From: Paraburkholderia nodosa DSM 21604
GTDB taxonomy: Bacteria > Pseudomonadota > Gammaproteobacteria > Burkholderiales > Burkholderiaceae
Direction of reading: 5' to 3'
Assembly (NCBI RefSeq): GCF_000519185.1
Contig: NZ_JAFA01000043.1
Coordinates: 1 to 64,000 of the forward strand
Length of the DNA: 64,000 bases
Shown: piece by piece, positions 8,749-16,560 of the stretch
Numbering within the stretch: position 1 is the first letter of the stretch
How the letters are laid out: the number at the start of each line of letters is the position of its first letter
The notes under the pieces: generated by a model
Databases searched by the model: none
What the model was told of the DNA's origin: nothing
Seen by the model: only the letters and a program-made list of their open reading frames with translations
Made by a program: the position numbers and the translations under genes

Positions 8749-9096
8749 CTGGGCTTGGCGGCGATCCGACAGAGCCTGATGTGACGTCGGGGCAGGCGCT
8801 TAACGCCCAATCCATTTCTATCAACCGAACCTTCTGGGCCAGGGGCAGGCGCCAAACAAACCTCAAGAGCAACCGCCGGCCGACGTGATTGCGCGTGAAT
8901 GTCCGTTGACGTTTAAACCCGCCGTCGAGGCGGCGTCGGGTCGAATGGCGGGAGTGGGCCGCAACATCCCTTTCGCATGATGCGCATGCCCGCAACGATC
9001 GTCGCACTCGATGGAGGCACTCCGCACGGCCACTTTCGCCATTTCGGCGCAGGCCGTATGCGATGATGCCAATACTCATCCTATTTGCGTAACGCC
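8749..9096. other. Intergenic stretch without a gene
   Basis: About 350 bp between the BON gene of island A and the EamA gene. I find no open frame with a start site or domain, no clear terminator hairpin with a T-tract, and no repeat. It marks the right border of island A. Confidence 0.5.
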
Positions 9097-9999
9097 ATGC
9101 CATCCTCCAGCGCAACACGGACTACCGCGCTTGCGCTGAACAGCGTGGCCACCATACTGGGTTCGATGTTTTGCTTCGCCGTGGTGGATGCACTGGCGAA
9201 GACGGTCGCGTTGCAATATCCCGCCAATGAAGTCACGTTTTTCCGAATGTTCTTCGGTCTGGTGCCGGCAGTAGCGATGTGCTGCCGGGGGCGCCTTTCA
9301 ATAACTGAGCGCCTGGCCAACATCGACATCAAAGGACAGACTGCGCGCGCGCTGACACTCCTCGGCGCATCGGGACTCTTCTTTGCCGGCTTACCTTACG
9401 TCCCATTGGGAGAAGCAGTCGCACTCGCGTATTCGGAAACGCTAATCGTCATCCTGCTCGCCCCTCTGATTTTGCGAGAGCGATTGACGGGAAGTGGAGT
9501 CGCCGCGGCGCTCGTCGGATTCTGCGGTGTGCTGCTCGTGGTGCGCCCGGGTGGCGGTCAGTCAAGCTGGCTCGGTCCAATGTTCCTTCTCCTGAGTGCC
9601 TTCTTCGGCGCGCTCTCCATCGTCCAGATCAAACGCATACGATCTACCGACGACTCGGCGACGACGGTTCTGTTTTTCACCCTCGTTGGGACGGTGGTTA
9701 CCGGTTTTACCGTCGTGTTCAATTGGCGCACGCCGTCTGTGGAGGCGCTGTTGATCATGGCACTCCTTGGCGCTTTCGCGACCGCAGGACAGATCCTGAT
9801 GACGGTCGCTTTTCGCCAGGCGGACGTCGGGAAGCTCGCGCCGTATAACTACACGAGCATAGTCTGGGCGGCGCTATTCGGTTACGTCATCTGGGGCGAG
9901 ATGCTTCAGCCACTGTCGCTCGTGGGAATTGCACTCATCGTCGGCAGCGCCATTTGGGTCTCGGTTGGCCGGAAAGACAAGGAGGGGCCACTCGCTTGA
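9097..9999 (+). CDS. EamA/DMT-family transporter
   Basis: This 300-residue protein has ten hydrophobic segments arranged as two repeats of five, the EamA (DMT, RhaT-like) pattern. Each half ends near the family's Pro/Glu-rich strand (EALPLGEAVAL-like YVPLGEAVALAYSETL in the first half; VGKLAPYNYTSIVWAALFGY in the second). Such proteins export small metabolites or amino-acid-like compounds across the inner membrane. I chose the ATG at 9097; a TTG at 9085 is in frame. A LysR gene follows on the same strand 72 bp later. Substrate unknown. Confidence 0.85.
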   Translation: MPSSSATRTTALALNSVATILGSMFCFAVVDALAKTVALQYPANEVTFFRMFFGLVPAVAMCCRGRLSITERLANIDIKGQTARALTLLGASGLFFAGLPYVPLGEAVALAYSETLIVILLAPLILRERLTGSGVAAALVGFCGVLLVVRPGGGQSSWLGPMFLLLSAFFGALSIVQIKRIRSTDDSATTVLFFTLVGTVVTGFTVVFNWRTPSVEALLIMALLGAFATAGQILMTVAFRQADVGKLAPYNYTSIVWAALFGYVIWGEMLQPLSLVGIALIVGSAIWVSVGRKDKEGPLA

Positions 10000-10049
10000 C
10001 GAGTCACCCGCCGCCGTTCGGCCAGGAGGTATGACGTAGGGTAGAAGAG

Positions 10050-10092
10050 GTGCATACTGCATTTTTCCCAGATGAATATGCATAGTATGCAC
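10050..10092. promoter_or_regulatory. Inverted repeat overlapping the LysR start (candidate operator)
   Basis: GTGCATACT at 10050-10058 is repeated inverted as AGTATGCAC at 10084-10092. The right arm sits in a near-perfect small palindrome, TGCATAGTATGCA (10079-10091), inside the first codons of the LysR gene. This fits autorepression by its own product. The related palindrome at 11045-11059 strengthens the case. Confidence 0.5.
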
Positions 10093-11043
10093 GCCGCTCT
10101 GAGACGCCTGGATCTGAACCTGCTGCTCGTGTTCGATGCCCTTTATCGCCACCGCAGCGTGGCGGCAGCGGCCGACGAACTCGCCCTGAGCGCGTCTGCG
10201 TGCAGTCACGCGCTGTCGCGCCTGCGCGGCACCCTGGGCGACGATCTTTTCGTGCGTTATGGCAGTGCGATGCAGCCCACGGCGCTCGCCGACCAGATGT
10301 CACAGGCCGTCGCCGACGCGCTTCGCCTTCTCTCCGACAATCTGGGCTCGGCGGGACCATTCGTCCCGGCGACTAGCACACAGACGTTCACCCTTGCGGC
10401 CACGGACTTCACAGCGTTCGCGCTGTTGCCGGGTTTGATGGCGCGCCTACAGGCTCTTGCACCTGACTTGCGGGTGAACGTCGTGTACTCCAGTCATCGC
10501 GATTCGCTGGAGGATCTCGCGGCGGGGCGCGCTCATTTCGCGCTCAGTTTCGCCGATGCGGATAGCACGTCGTGCGAGGGGGTAGAGTCACTGGACTGTT
10601 TCAGCGATGAGTACGTCGTCGTCGCGCGAAAGCCTCATCCGCGCGTTTCGGATTCGCTGTCCATCGAGCAGTATCTGCATGAGAAGCATGTGGCCGTGTT
10701 GCCGTGGACGAGTTCGGGCAGTGTGATTGACGCGGCGCTGATGAAATGCGGTTATCGTCGCCGGGTCGCGGTCCAGTTGCCGAGTCTGATGGCCGCGCCG
10801 TTCATCGTGGCCAACACGGAGCTTTTGCTCACGCTGCCGCGACGAGCCGCCGAACAGCTGGGCAAGGCCACGCCCCTCACTATTTTCCCGACGCCCTTCG
10901 AAAGTCCCGGTTACACCCTCAGGGTCTACTTCCACATTCGGCATGCGGGTATCGCTGCGCATGCATGGATGCGCGAACAGTTGATTCGAGCGCTCGATGA
11001 GGGGCACGACCTGAAGCCGTCTTCGAAGCCGCGCAAAAAATAA
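10072..11043 (+). CDS. LysR-family transcriptional regulator
   Basis: This 323-residue protein has an N-terminal winged helix-turn-helix (residues about 12-70: LDLNLLLVFDALYRHRSVAAAADELALSASA in outline, then HALSRLRGTLGDDLFVRY), and a periplasmic-binding-like effector domain. The LNLLLVFDAL opening and GDDLFVR are typical of the NodD/PcpR-like branch. Three ATGs lie close together (10072, 10078, 10087), all inside the inverted repeat, so the exact start is uncertain. It follows the EamA exporter on the same strand and is followed by a GNAT gene; a TGCAT palindrome also lies between it and that gene, so both flanks may be targets. Confidence 0.9.
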   Translation: MNMHSMHAALRRLDLNLLLVFDALYRHRSVAAAADELALSASACSHALSRLRGTLGDDLFVRYGSAMQPTALADQMSQAVADALRLLSDNLGSAGPFVPATSTQTFTLAATDFTAFALLPGLMARLQALAPDLRVNVVYSSHRDSLEDLAAGRAHFALSFADADSTSCEGVESLDCFSDEYVVVARKPHPRVSDSLSIEQYLHEKHVAVLPWTSSGSVIDAALMKCGYRRRVAVQLPSLMAAPFIVANTELLLTLPRRAAEQLGKATPLTIFPTPFESPGYTLRVYFHIRHAGIAAHAWMREQLIRALDEGHDLKPSSKPRKK

Positions 11044-11044
11044 A

Positions 11045-11059
11045 CTGCATATCATGCAG
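11045..11059. promoter_or_regulatory. CTGCAT-ATC-ATGCAG palindrome upstream of the GNAT gene
   Basis: A perfect 6-3-6 palindrome, CTGCATATCATGCAG, begins two bases after the LysR stop and 83 bp before the GNAT start. It shares the TGCAT half-site with the repeat over the LysR start, so it may be a second site for the same regulator. Confidence 0.4.
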
Positions 11060-11141
11060 CCCGCGCTGAAGACAATTCAGCACATGGATTCGTCCCGGAT
11101 CTTATGATTCGAAGTTGATATTTTGCTGATCAACGCCTTCC

Positions 11142-11636
11142 ATGACGAACGACATCCACTTTCGCGCGGCCTCGCCGGCCGACGCTGACCGCTGCTACGA
11201 AATCGAGATCTCCGCCTATGAGGGCGACGAAGCAGCAACGCGGGAGAAAATCGCGACGCGCATCGCCCAGTACCCCGAAGGTTTCCTCGTCATGGAACGG
11301 GGCGACCGGATCATCGGATTCATTAACTCGGGGTGCGCCTACGATGTCGTGATGTCGGACGAAGCGTTCAAGGAACTCGTCGGACACGACGCAGCGGCGC
11401 CCAACGTCGTCATCATGTCCGTCGTCGTCGACCCCGCCGAGCAAGGCAAAGGCTACTCGACGCTGCTGATGGAGACCTTCGTCGGCCGCATGCGAGCGTT
11501 GGGTAAAGCCACCATCCACCTGATGTGCAAGGACCGGCACGTCGATCTGTACCGGAAGTTCGGCTACGAGTACGTGAGACCGTCCGAATCCGACCACGGT
11601 GGCATGGCGTGGCACGAGATGATCCTCGTGCTCTGA
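11142..11636 (+). CDS. GNAT-family N-acetyltransferase
   Basis: This 164-residue acetyltransferase has the GNAT fold. Strand beta4 is NVVIMSVVVDPAEQGKGYS, which includes the acetyl-CoA pyrophosphate-binding loop in the form QGKGYS (compare Q/RxxGxG/A). The last strands are LYRKFGYEYV and the C-terminal WHEMILVL. The pattern around SAYEGDEAATREKI resembles arylalkylamine N-acetyltransferase-like bacterial members, suggesting an amine substrate, but this is weak. It converges on the MFS gene, with 1 bp between their stop codons. The upstream TGCAT palindrome suggests control by the preceding LysR regulator. Confidence 0.85.
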   Translation: MTNDIHFRAASPADADRCYEIEISAYEGDEAATREKIATRIAQYPEGFLVMERGDRIIGFINSGCAYDVVMSDEAFKELVGHDAAAPNVVIMSVVVDPAEQGKGYSTLLMETFVGRMRALGKATIHLMCKDRHVDLYRKFGYEYVRPSESDHGGMAWHEMILVL

Positions 11637-11637
11637 C

Positions 11638-13029
11638 TCAGCGATTCTGCTCGGAGACCTCTCCGGCATCGGCATCGGTCCCGCGCGCATCATGGCGCGA
11701 AACCCCTGCGCTCCCGACGGACTCTGTTGCCGCGTCCGTCTCCGCGGGCGGCAGCGGTCCGGCCGCCTCGTCACCGAGCAAGGGGCGCTCGGGGTGCACG
11801 AACAGCCATAGCAGCGCACCGCAGGCGGCCGCCGCGCCGATCACGATCATGCCGCTTGCCCAGCTATGCGTGACCTTGACGATCAACGCCAGCGTCATGG
11901 GACCCGCGACGTTCGAGAGGGCCCCCCACACGTTCGTCCAGCCCGACATGACACCGGCAAACGCGCGCCCGAGATCCTGCGTGGCAGACCACACGACCAC
12001 CTGCACGAATCCCACCGCGGCAAAGGACAGGCACAGCAAGCCGATGACCATCGCAATCGAATCCGCGCGCGAAGCCGCCGTCAATGCGATTGCGCTCACG
12101 ACAAATCCGGTCATCGCAACGGGCGTGCGCGCCCGATAGATCGAGCCGGTCTTTCGAAGCAGCCAGTCGCTGAACGCGCCCGCGATGAATACCGCCACGA
12201 ACACGGCAACCCAGGGCAACGATGCGTACAGGCCCATCGCCTTGAGCGAGAGCCCGCGCGCACGCATGAGGTAGGTTGGCAGCCACGTCGTATAGAAGCT
12301 CTGGATCAGCACCAGCAGGAAGTACTGGACACCGAAGACCCAGAAGCGCCACTGCCTCAGACAGCGCCTGAGCGCGCCTCTCGCTGCCGCGCGCTCGGGT
12401 GGCTGGCCGGCTGCGATGTACTCGATCTCTGCCTTCGTGATGAGCGGATGTGCCGCCGGCGTGTCGCGGTAGCCGAACCACCAGATCGCGCCGAGCAGCA
12501 GGCCCAGTGCGCCGAATCCGAAGAAAACGGCATGCCAGCCGAACCGCGCGATGGTCCACGCCGTAAGCGGCGCTGAGACGATCGGGCCGAGATAAAGTCC
12601 CGCGAGCAGTAGCGCATTGCCTTTTGCGCGCTCGCTGGCCGGAACCCAGCGCTTGAGCGCGACGACACTGCTCGACCAGTCCGCCGACTGCGCCCCGCCC
12701 AGCACGAGGCGGCACCCGAAGAGCCAGGCGAACGAGGTGCCCAGGGGCGTGGCGAGCATCATGAGCGACCAGAGCGTGCTCGTGCCGAACAGCACCTTGC
12801 GCGACCCGAAGCGTTCGGCAGCGCGGCCGGCCGGTATCTGCCCGATTGCATAGGCCCAGAAGTAGATCGTGAGAATCATCGACATCTCGACGATCGACAG
12901 GCCCAGTTCGTTCTGGATCGTCGGCGCCGCGACAGCCATGGCCGTGCGGTCGAGCGTCATCACGAACGTCAGTGGCGCAACGAGCAATGCGACGATCTTC
13001 CAGCGGAGATGGTTCACGGTGTGCAACAT
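11638..13029 (-). CDS. MFS transporter (anion:cation symporter-like)
   Basis: This 463-residue twelve-helix MFS permease resembles the ACS group (phthalate, tartrate, galactonate and glucarate carriers): TLDRTAMAVAAPTI in helix 1, GRAAERFGSRKVLF in loop 2-3, and DWSSSVVALKRWVP in the middle. The C-terminal 50 residues are a hydrophilic tail. It lies 22 bp behind the HxlR gene on the same strand, so the two form an operon and HxlR probably controls it. A TTG at 13092 would extend the frame back into the HxlR gene; I prefer the ATG at 13029, preceded by AAGGG. Substrate is likely an organic acid. Confidence 0.85.
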   Translation of the reverse strand: MLHTVNHLRWKIVALLVAPLTFVMTLDRTAMAVAAPTIQNELGLSIVEMSMILTIYFWAYAIGQIPAGRAAERFGSRKVLFGTSTLWSLMMLATPLGTSFAWLFGCRLVLGGAQSADWSSSVVALKRWVPASERAKGNALLLAGLYLGPIVSAPLTAWTIARFGWHAVFFGFGALGLLLGAIWWFGYRDTPAAHPLITKAEIEYIAAGQPPERAAARGALRRCLRQWRFWVFGVQYFLLVLIQSFYTTWLPTYLMRARGLSLKAMGLYASLPWVAVFVAVFIAGAFSDWLLRKTGSIYRARTPVAMTGFVVSAIALTAASRADSIAMVIGLLCLSFAAVGFVQVVVWSATQDLGRAFAGVMSGWTNVWGALSNVAGPMTLALIVKVTHSWASGMIVIGAAAACGALLWLFVHPERPLLGDEAAGPLPPAETDAATESVGSAGVSRHDARGTDADAGEVSEQNR

Positions 13030-13051
13030 CCCTTGTACGAAAAACCGCGAA

Positions 13052-13420
13052 TTACGCCTCGCGGTCGGCGTGATCGGGATCGGCGGCTTCAAACCCTTGC
13101 GGATCGCGCTCGGCCCACTGATGCGCCCAGGCCAGCAGCGGCTGCAATGCGGCCAAAAGCTTCCTGCCTTCGGCTGTCATCCGGTAACCGCCATCGCCGT
13201 GCTCGACGAGACCGGACGCCCGCAATTCCGCGAGCCGCGTATTGAGCAAGCGGGCATTGGTGTCGCACGCTTCCTGGAGCGCGCGAAACGTCAACGCCTC
13301 GCCGCGAAGTTCCCACAGTATCCGCAGTGCGGTACGCCGCCCGAGCAGGTCCAGCACGACCATGATCGGCCGTCCGGTGGTCGAGCCGCGGACGGGTTGT
13401 CCTGGCCGTGGAATTTTCAT
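13052..13420 (-). CDS. HxlR-family winged-helix regulator
   Basis: This 122-residue regulator has the HxlR core: LGRRTALRILWELRG, then FRALQEACDTNARLLNTRLAEL as recognition region and a wing GLVEHGDGGYRMTAEGRKL. HxlR proteins are small dimeric repressors or activators sensing aldehydes, oxidants or other small molecules; the conserved near-N-terminal Cys of many members is not present, so a thiol switch is unlikely. It heads a two-gene operon with the MFS transporter. A perfect 8-bp inverted repeat overlaps its start codon (13419-13439), pointing to autoregulation. Confidence 0.85.
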   Translation of the reverse strand: MKIPRPGQPVRGSTTGRPIMVVLDLLGRRTALRILWELRGEALTFRALQEACDTNARLLNTRLAELRASGLVEHGDGGYRMTAEGRKLLAALQPLLAWAHQWAERDPQGFEAADPDHADREA

Positions 13421-13439
13421 GCTTTACTTTTTAAAGCAT
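13419..13439. promoter_or_regulatory. ATGCTTTA inverted repeat over the HxlR start
   Basis: ATGCTTTA (13419-13426) and TAAAGCAT (13432-13439) are perfect inverted arms with a 5-bp centre. The left arm includes the HxlR start codon (read on the minus strand). It is a good candidate autoregulatory operator in a short 73-bp gap. Confidence 0.5.
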
Positions 13440-13493
13440 CGAATCGAGGCTGTCAACCCGTGAGCGCAGAACATGCGATGCGTCGATCCAGCG

Positions 13494-14396
13494 CTACGCA
13501 TGAGGTGAAAAGCGCTGGCCGAGTTCGCGCAACCACGCCAGAAAGGTGTTGATTGCCGGATCGTCGAGGCGCGCTTCGCGGACATAGCTGCAGTAGCGCC
13601 ATGCCGGTAGGGCGGGGCCGTCGAACGGGAACACGAGACGGCCCTCTTTGACATCGAGCGCGACAAGCGCGGTAGGGCCCATTGCAATCCCCAGACCGTC
13701 AATGGCGGCTTGCAGGGTCAAATAAAAGTGATCCAGTTGCTGGGAATGGCGCGTGGCAAGCCCTGGGTGGCCGCTCGCCGCAAGCCATTCCGCCCAAAGG
13801 CCGGGGTAGGTCGCCGTGTGAAGCAGGGTGTGGTGCGCCAGGTCCGAGACGCGGTGTATTGGGTGAGACTCCAGCACTCTGGGTGAGCACACCGGCAGCC
13901 GGACTTCCGATAAAAACTCCTTGACCGCATACCCTGCCGACTTCTGCTCGCTGCCGCGAATCGCCACGTCGCATTCGTCGCCGAGCTTTTCGATTGGCTC
14001 GTCCGAAGTCGTCAGCCGAACCTCCACCGCCGGATTGGTCAGCTGGAAGCCGGAAAGTTGCGGCAATAGCCAGCGCAACGCGAACGTCGTCGGCGCGTTG
14101 ACCCTCACGATCTGCGCGCGCGTGGCCCGAAGCTGCTCGCTGGTTGCCAGCGCGATGCGATCCAGCGCCGCCGACACCTCGGCCAGGTAGGCGCGCCCCG
14201 ACGCGGTCAAGACGACCCTGCGGCCGCGACGCTCGAACAGGTCGAGTCCAAGCCAGTCCTCCAGTTGCCGAACTTGTCGGCTAACGGCCCCGTGCGTGAC
14301 GCAAAGCTCCTCGGCCGCCATCGAAAAGCTCTCCGCGCGGGCGGCGGCTTCGAATACGCGCAGGGCGTTCAACGGCGGCAGACGACGTGACATCAA
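13494..14396 (-). CDS. LysR-family regulator (GcvA-like), divergent from purA paralogue
   Basis: This 300-residue LysR protein has the N-terminal HTH PPLNALRVFEAAARAESFSM and GAVSRQVRQLEDWLGLDLFERRG, the wording typical of the GcvA/AmpR-like branch. The effector domain runs from about residue 92. It is transcribed divergently from the adenylosuccinate synthetase paralogue at 14539, with 142 bp between, so it most likely controls that gene. The signal could be a purine intermediate or an inhibitor of PurA; that is inference from position. Confidence 0.88.
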   Translation of the reverse strand: MMSRRLPPLNALRVFEAAARAESFSMAAEELCVTHGAVSRQVRQLEDWLGLDLFERRGRRVVLTASGRAYLAEVSAALDRIALATSEQLRATRAQIVRVNAPTTFALRWLLPQLSGFQLTNPAVEVRLTTSDEPIEKLGDECDVAIRGSEQKSAGYAVKEFLSEVRLPVCSPRVLESHPIHRVSDLAHHTLLHTATYPGLWAEWLAASGHPGLATRHSQQLDHFYLTLQAAIDGLGIAMGPTALVALDVKEGRLVFPFDGPALPAWRYCSYVREARLDDPAINTFLAWLRELGQRFSPHA

Positions 14397-14538
14397 CCCA
14401 CACTCCTATGTGACTTTTCCTGACAAGCACCGTGAGTTTACATCGCTTTTCGCGGCAGCAACGTAGCCCTATATTGAGCCCCTTTGCAGCAGTTCCGGTT
14501 CTGGATCTGTTCGATTAACTCACCAGGGGAAATCTCGC

Positions 14539-15822
14539 ATGTCGAATGTCGTCGTGGTCGGCGCGCAGTGGGGCGATGAGGGAAAGGGCCGGATCGTGGA
14601 TTGGCTCGCGGAGAACGCGGATATCGTCGTCCGTTACAACGGTGGGCACAACGCCGGGCACACGCTGGTGGTGGACGGCCGGACCTACAAGCTTGCGCTG
14701 CTTCCCAGCGGCGTCGTGCGCGGGAAGCTTGGCCTGATCGGCAATGGCGTCGCGCTCGAGCCCGAGGCGCTGCTCGCGGAGATCGACCGCATGGCGGCGA
14801 TGGGCATCCGCGTCACGCCGGAGGTGCTGCAGATCGCCGAGACGGCCACGCTGGTCCTGCCGGTGCATCGCGCGATCGATGCTGCCCAGGAACGGATGCG
14901 CGCGAAGCCGCTCGGCACCACTTTGCGCGGCATCGGTCCGGCATACGAGGACAAGGTTGGGCGCCGCGGCCTGCGCGTGTGCGATCTGGCCGAACCGGAC
15001 CTGCTGGCCCAGAAGCTCGATGTTCTGCTCGAGCACCATAACGCCTGGCTTCGCGGCTCGGGCCAGGCGCCATTCCCGCGCGAGCCGATGCTAAGCGGCC
15101 TGCTCGCCATGGCGCCGCGCATCCTGCCGTTCGTAGGCCGCGTCTGGGAGCAGCTCGACCACGCCCATTCGTCGGGCAAGCGCGTGGTATTCGAAGGCTC
15201 GCAAGCGGTCATGCTCGACGTGGATTGGGGCAGCTACCCCTACGTGACGTCGTCGAGCACCATTGCCGCCGGCGCGGCCAGCGGCGCCGGTATCGCACCG
15301 TCGCAACTCGGGCGGGTGCTTGGCGTCAGCAAGGTCTATGCGACACGTGTTGGCGAAGGCCCGTTCACGTCGGAACTGGACGGCGCGCTCGGCGACGTGC
15401 TCCGGCAGCGCGGCGGCGAGTACGGGGTCAACACCGGCCGTCCGCGCCGCTGCGGCTGGCTGGACACCGTGCAGTTGCGTCAAAGCTGCAAAGTCGCGGG
15501 CATCAACCAGCTCGCGCTGACCAAGCTCGATGTGCTCGATGGCTTCGAGTCGGTGCAGCTCTGTGTGGGCTATATGCTCGATGGGGCGCGCATCGACTAC
15601 ATGCCATCCACGAACGCCGAGCAGCAGCGCCTGCAGCCGGTTCTCAGGCGCTTCGAGGGCTGGGCCGGTTCGACCCGGGGCGTGCGCTCCTATGGCGACC
15701 TGCCGCCGCAGGCAGCTGCGCTGATCGAAGCGATTCAGAACGAAGTCGGCGTTCCCGCGGCGATGGTCACTACCGGCCCTGAACGCGACGATGCGATCGT
15801 CCTGCAATCCCCATTCGCGTAA
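14539..15822 (+). CDS. purA: Adenylosuccinate synthetase paralogue
   Basis: This 427-residue enzyme has all the main adenylosuccinate synthetase landmarks: WGDEGKGR with D13, NGGHNAGHT with H41, GTTLRGIGPAYEDKVGRRG, and the GRPRRCGWLD loop. PurA joins IMP and aspartate with GTP in AMP synthesis, in the cytoplasm. It departs from housekeeping enzymes in several tight spots: GTTLRGIG instead of GTTGRGIG, FEGSQAVMLDVDWG instead of FEGAQGTLLDIDHG, and NTGRPRR instead of TTGRPRR. Standing alone beside a divergent LysR gene rather than in the hisZ-purA context usual for Burkholderiales, it looks like a second, regulated isozyme, perhaps inhibitor-resistant or with altered substrate. A housekeeping copy is expected elsewhere. 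Confidence 0.88.
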   Translation: MSNVVVVGAQWGDEGKGRIVDWLAENADIVVRYNGGHNAGHTLVVDGRTYKLALLPSGVVRGKLGLIGNGVALEPEALLAEIDRMAAMGIRVTPEVLQIAETATLVLPVHRAIDAAQERMRAKPLGTTLRGIGPAYEDKVGRRGLRVCDLAEPDLLAQKLDVLLEHHNAWLRGSGQAPFPREPMLSGLLAMAPRILPFVGRVWEQLDHAHSSGKRVVFEGSQAVMLDVDWGSYPYVTSSSTIAAGAASGAGIAPSQLGRVLGVSKVYATRVGEGPFTSELDGALGDVLRQRGGEYGVNTGRPRRCGWLDTVQLRQSCKVAGINQLALTKLDVLDGFESVQLCVGYMLDGARIDYMPSTNAEQQRLQPVLRRFEGWAGSTRGVRSYGDLPPQAAALIEAIQNEVGVPAAMVTTGPERDDAIVLQSPFA

Positions 15823-15837
15823 TGCTCGAATATCGGC

Positions 15838-16248
15838 CTAACCTTCGCTGGCCATCCTTGAACGGATCTCGGCAGCCGGGAGGTCGCGCTGATGGGTGGC
15901 GATCTGCCAGGTGTTTCCCCACGGATCTCTGACCATCGCGCGCCTGTCGCCGTATGGCAGGTCGGCCGGAACCTCGAGCGAGACCGCGTTAGCCGCAATC
16001 GCTCGCTGGTAGGTCGAATCGGTGTCCTGAACGTAGATGTACAGAAATGCCGGCATCGGCTCGCGCAGACCGTCTGAGCCGCTAACCATCACGACGGAAT
16101 CGCCGATCCTGATTTCGGCAGGCAGCCCATGGCGGAACGCGCCCTGTGCCTCAAACACCGTCTTGATGAAGGCGACCAGGTTCTCCGCGTCGCGTACGAC
16201 GATTCGGGGCGTGACGGTATGCCATCCATCGGGCTGAAATTTCGCCAT
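15838..16248 (-). CDS. VOC-family (PhnB-like/glyoxalase fold) protein
   Basis: This 136-residue protein has the VOC paired beta-alpha-beta-beta-beta fold. It opens with VTPRIVVRDAENLVAFIKTVFEA, has AEIRIGDSVVMVSG in the middle and ends in MVRDPWGNTWQIATHQ. The DPWGNTW segment and the order resemble PhnB-like proteins, for which bleomycin-binding or lyase annotation is only nominal. It converges with the purA paralogue (15 bp between stops). Function unknown. Confidence 0.8.
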   Translation of the reverse strand: MAKFQPDGWHTVTPRIVVRDAENLVAFIKTVFEAQGAFRHGLPAEIRIGDSVVMVSGSDGLREPMPAFLYIYVQDTDSTYQRAIAANAVSLEVPADLPYGDRRAMVRDPWGNTWQIATHQRDLPAAEIRSRMASEG

Positions 16249-16306
16249 GTCGGGCAGCCTCGCAAGAGATTCGCACGGGCATTCTCCGCCAGGTGCCGGG
16301 TTGGCG

Positions 16307-16522
16307 CTAGCCGCGTTTGCGCAGCGGCTCGAGCAAGCCCTTCAGGCCGTTATGATCCAGCTCTTGCATCAGCGCGAGCAGACGGCCGATCTCGCCCGGC
16401 GGGAACCCTTCGCGGGCGAACCAGTTGAGGTAATGCCCAGGCAGGTCGGCGATGAGCCGGCCCTTGTATTTGCCGAAGGGCATGGCGAGGGTGACAAGGC
16501 GTTCGAGGTCTTGAGCTTGCAT
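16307..16522 (-). CDS. DUF3820 small protein
   Basis: This 71-residue protein matches DUF3820: MPFGKYKGRLIADLPGHYL followed by NWFAREGFPPGEIGRLL and a helical end. The FGKYKG and GHYLNW blocks are the family hallmark and resemble a small nucleic-acid-associated domain seen next to exonuclease folds. A much longer open frame extends upstream, antisense to nothing but overlapping the LysR gene, so I use the ATG at 16522. It lies between the VOC gene and the LysR gene on the same strand. Confidence 0.75.
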   Translation of the reverse strand: MQAQDLERLVTLAMPFGKYKGRLIADLPGHYLNWFAREGFPPGEIGRLLALMQELDHNGLKGLLEPLRKRG

Positions 16523-16560
16523 GACGGTATTGTGCACGGCCCGGCATTCACGCGCGAATC

